From: JASUTC01 sp964604305
GTDB taxonomy: Bacteria > Thermotogota > Thermotogae > MWEM01
NCBI GenBank assembly: GCA_964604305.1
Contig: CAZRYM010000098.1
Location: forward strand, 1-7,331
Length of the DNA stretch: 7,331 nt
Direction of reading: 5' to 3'
Shown here: in pieces, positions 5,833 through 7,331 of the stretch
Numbering within the stretch: position 1 is the stretch's first letter
Layout: each line of letters opens with the position of its first letter
Notes under the pieces: model-generated
The model's database searches: none
What the model saw: only the letters and a program-made list of their open reading frames with translations
Told to the model about the DNA's origin: nothing
Program-made: the position numbers and the translations under genes

Positions 5833-6354
5833 ATGAAAAAGTTTTTGTTTGTTTTATTAGTCATTTTGGTCATTGGTGGAGTCGCTTTTGCCGGGAAGGG
5901 AAACATGAGTTCAACCGAATCCCGATGGGAATCTTCGCAGAATGGAAGAGGTTACGGAAGTTCTGTTGCTACAGAAGAGCAGGAGCAGTATGGAAAAGGA
6001 AACAGGTACAGCTACCAGGAAAATAGCGAAGTTTGTGATGAATTTGTAGACGAAGACGGAGATGGCGTTTGTGACAATTGTGACGGTGAAGGTCTTGCTC
6101 CTCAGGATGGTACGGGTAATCAGTATGGGAGAAATAGAACGGATAAAGCTGTTCGCGGAAGAGGTAATGGAAATCAAGAAAAAGGTGCTAACTGCCAGGA
6201 GTTTGTAGACGAGGACGGAGATGGCGTTTGTGACAATTGTGACGGTGAAGGTCTTACTCCTCAGGATGGTACGGGTAATCAGTATGGCAAAGGTATGAAC
6301 GGTCGTTTTTCAAGACAAGGTGGTAGAGGAAATTCGAGGAATGGCAGGAAATAA
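5833..6354 (+). CDS. Small secreted Asp/Gly/Cys-rich protein with two calcium-loop-like repeats
   Basis: A 173-residue protein I cannot assign to a named family. Residues 1-20 are a clear signal peptide ending AFA (MKKFLFVLLVILVIGGVAFA). The mature part is Gly/Asn/Arg/Gln-rich and low in hydrophobic residues. It carries two copies of CxEFVDEDGDGVCDNCDGEG at about residues 68-87 and 121-140, followed by PQDGTGNQYG. The DEDGDGVCDNCD core resembles the acidic DxDxDG calcium loops of EF-hand, dockerin and thrombospondin type-3 repeats, with three cysteines per repeat (68, 80, 83 and 121, 133, 136) that could form disulphides or bind metal. The tail is basic (RQGGRGNSRNGRK). The start at 5833 is chosen because AGGAGG lies eight bases upstream; the ATG at 5827 leaves only two. 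It stands alone between REP-like repeats, convergent with the next gene. Extracytoplasmic calcium or metal binding is inferred from the loop pattern only. Confidence 0.85.
   Translation: MKKFLFVLLVILVIGGVAFAGKGNMSSTESRWESSQNGRGYGSSVATEEQEQYGKGNRYSYQENSEVCDEFVDEDGDGVCDNCDGEGLAPQDGTGNQYGRNRTDKAVRGRGNGNQEKGANCQEFVDEDGDGVCDNCDGEGLTPQDGTGNQYGKGMNGRFSRQGGRGNSRNGRK
6043..6287 (+). repeat. Two near-identical 86-base direct repeats within the small secreted protein gene
   Basis: Bases 6043-6128 and 6202-6287 are the same except at two positions, a 159-base (53-codon) period that keeps the reading frame. The spacer between them is unrelated. Since synonymous sites are also conserved, this looks like a recent duplication or ongoing gene conversion, and copy number may vary between strains. 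Confidence 0.9.
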
Positions 6355-6389
6355 AGAAATTTGATTTGACAAAAAGTTAAAGAGAGTAA

Positions 6390-6419
6390 GAGGGGACAGG
6401 AGCCAGGGCCTGTCCCCTC
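6390..6419. repeat. REP-like palindrome, copy 2 (short form)
   Basis: The outer stem GAGGGGACAGG/CCTGTCCCCTC is identical to copy 1, with an 8-base loop (AGCCAGGG) in place of its inner stems. Identity with copy 1 extends into the loop (GAGGGGACAGGAGCC on the left, GGCCTGTCCCCTCGG on the right), so it looks like copy 1 with the centre deleted. It sits 35 bases after the small secreted protein gene, between convergent genes, and could work as a transcript end for it. Confidence 0.8.
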
Positions 6420-6449
6420 GGAGTTCGAAAATTTCTAATCTTATAAACC

Positions 6450-6495
6450 GATGGGACAGGGCCCTTGATACGTTAATCAAGGTACCTGTCCCATC
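6450..6495. repeat. REP-like palindrome, copy 3 (intermediate form)
   Basis: GATGGGACAGG (6450-6460) pairs with CCTGTCCCATC (6485-6495); after a 2x2 internal loop comes CCTTGAT/ATCAAGG, identical to the second stem of copy 1, closed by a 6-base loop. Compared with copies 1 and 2, one outer pair is T-A in place of G-C, a two-sided change that keeps the pairing. A tandem CATCTTCGTT doublet (6492-6511) overlaps its right end. It lies 37 bases past the stop of the minus-strand binding-protein gene and may help end that transcript. Confidence 0.8.
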
Positions 6496-6511
6496 TTCGT
6501 TCATCTTCGTT

Positions 6512-6525
6512 TAGGTGCTCACCTA
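6512..6525. repeat. Small inverted repeat just past the solute-binding protein stop
   Basis: TAGGTG (6512-6517) and CACCTA (6520-6525) are perfectly complementary with two bases between. It begins six bases past the stop codon of the minus-strand gene. With no U tract and almost no loop it is a poor terminator by itself; it may belong to a 3'-end structure with copy 3 of the palindrome. Confidence 0.3.
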
Positions 6526-6531
6526 CAATTA

Positions 6532-7331
6532 TTATTCTTCAGCTAAATATTTTGCGATTTCTTTTTCTATCCATTCGAGACCTTCGTCGATAGTCCATTT
6601 GTCATACATGACGTTGGCGAACATGTCTCCGACAGCATATCTGATCTCGTTCCATGTTGCTGGTTTGGGATCGGAATAAGCATCGTTCAGGAATTGTACA
6701 GGTACTGCGGCTTTGGGTTCAAGTTTCGTGTATGTTTTCCATTCAGATGTTTCAAGTGCACTTTTTCTAACAGGAAGATAACCCGTTTTCATCGCCCAGT
6801 ATGTTGTCACTTTAGGATCGATGAGGTATTTCATGAATTTCCAAGCGGCATCTTTTTGTTCGTCTGTGGCGGATTCAAACATGATAACATCTGTTCCGGC
6901 CAGAGGTGGGTTGAAATCTGTTCCTTTTGGAATAGCGGTCCAATTCCATTCGTGCTTACCTTTACAGGACCGGTCAACATAGGATTTACCAGCTATTGTA
7001 CTGATGTAGAAAGCAATTCTTCCCTCACCAAATGGGCCATCCTCGTAATCTCCGGTGACTAAGGCGATGTTCTCTTCTGCGAATCCTTTGAGGTATTCCA
7101 ATACTTCTTTTGTTTTTTCTGAGTTGATTGTGACTTCGTATTCGCCATCCTCATTTTCTTCAACGATATAAACACCATTGTTGTACATGTAAATCGCCAA
7201 TGTATCAACATTTGGTCTTAAGGTTGTTCCGTATCTTTCTACTTCTCCATCTTCGTTGATAACGGTGAGGAGTCTTGCGGTGTCTTTGTATTCTTCCAGT
7301 GTTTTAGGAGGTTCAAGTCCTTCCAATTCAA
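6532..7331 (-). CDS. ABC-type sugar solute-binding protein, C-terminal part (5'-truncated by window edge)
   Basis: The last 265 residues of a family-1-type solute-binding protein (SBP_bac_1/SBP_bac_8), the extracytoplasmic receptor of a carbohydrate-type ABC importer. The frame is open to the right edge. The first visible residues (ELEGLEPPKTLEEYKD) match the internal P-x-T-x-x-E-y block of this family, so the N-terminal lobe and leader are missing. The TTG at 7326 is most likely an internal leucine. Other marks are FGEGRIAFYIST (hinge region), AIPKGTDFNPPLAGTDVIMF, DEQKDAAWKFMKYLIDP and YWAMKTGYLPVRKSAL, a block seen in UgpB-like and disaccharide-binding members, then the usual C-terminal helix ending IEKEIAKYLAEE. 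The ligand cannot be told. No permease is downstream, as the neighbour is convergent; permeases may lie elsewhere. Confidence 0.9.
   Translation of the reverse strand, partial: ELEGLEPPKTLEEYKDTARLLTVINEDGEVERYGTTLRPNVDTLAIYMYNNGVYIVEENEDGEYEVTINSEKTKEVLEYLKGFAEENIALVTGDYEDGPFGEGRIAFYISTIAGKSYVDRSCKGKHEWNWTAIPKGTDFNPPLAGTDVIMFESATDEQKDAAWKFMKYLIDPKVTTYWAMKTGYLPVRKSALETSEWKTYTKLEPKAAVPVQFLNDAYSDPKPATWNEIRYAVGDMFANVMYDKWTIDEGLEWIEKEIAKYLAEE

Noticed and set aside
6043..6287. Reading the two 86-base repeats as a CRISPR array
   Set aside because: There are only two units, they are far longer than CRISPR repeats, and they lie in frame inside a coding sequence.
5757..6444. A 13-base direct match, TTTCTAATCTTAT at 5757 and 6432, as flanks of an inserted cassette
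   Set aside because: A match of this length is about what chance allows in a 7 kb AT-rich window, and the flanking bases do not line up with the palindrome boundaries.

Overview
The window looks like a chromosomal segment from an anaerobic, AT-leaning bacterium. I lean towards Thermotogota (a Kosmotoga/Mesotoga-like mesophile or moderate thermophile). This rests on the style of the secreted binding proteins (short hydrophobic leaders without a lipoprotein cysteine), strong GGAGG ribosome sites and a cobalamin-riboswitch btuF-btuC pair. It is inference from protein character only; a Firmicute is not excluded.

Layout from left to right. (1) The N-terminal two thirds of an ATP-grasp carboxylate-amine ligase (minus strand, 1-624, runs off the left edge), with its own extended -10 promoter. 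(2) A large secreted protein (minus strand, 847-3309) that joins an ABC-type substrate-binding domain to two Cache-like sensor regions and has no visible transmembrane or signalling output module. (3) A tight divergent promoter region (about 3348-3396). (4) On the plus strand, a cobalamin riboswitch (about 3403-3584) with a downstream expression platform, then btuF (3637-4524) and btuC (4527-5567), the binding protein and permease of a vitamin B12/corrinoid importer. No ATPase gene follows. (5) An intergenic stretch with a long imperfect palindrome. (6) A small secreted Asp/Gly/Cys-rich protein (5833-6354) with two almost identical calcium-loop-like repeats. (7) A convergent intergenic stretch holding two more palindromes of the same family. 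(8) The C-terminal part of a family-1 sugar-type solute-binding protein (minus strand, 6532 to the right edge).

The best understood unit is the B12 uptake operon. A near-consensus promoter starts a leader whose predicted first seven bases (AACCTCC) are exactly complementary to the btuF ribosome site (GGAGGTT). The riboswitch P1 helix would bring these two ends together, which suggests translational shut-off when cobalamin is bound. btuC starts two bases after the btuF stop from a TTG codon lying in a perfect small hairpin, which suggests translational coupling.

The least understood items are the three GGGACAGG...CCTGTCCC palindromes (REP-like, with a compensatory base-pair change between copies), the sensor-like secreted protein, and the small repeat protein. 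Two gene starts are moved inward from the longest open frame because the ribosome site only fits the inner ATG: 3309 rather than 3318, and 5833 rather than 5827.
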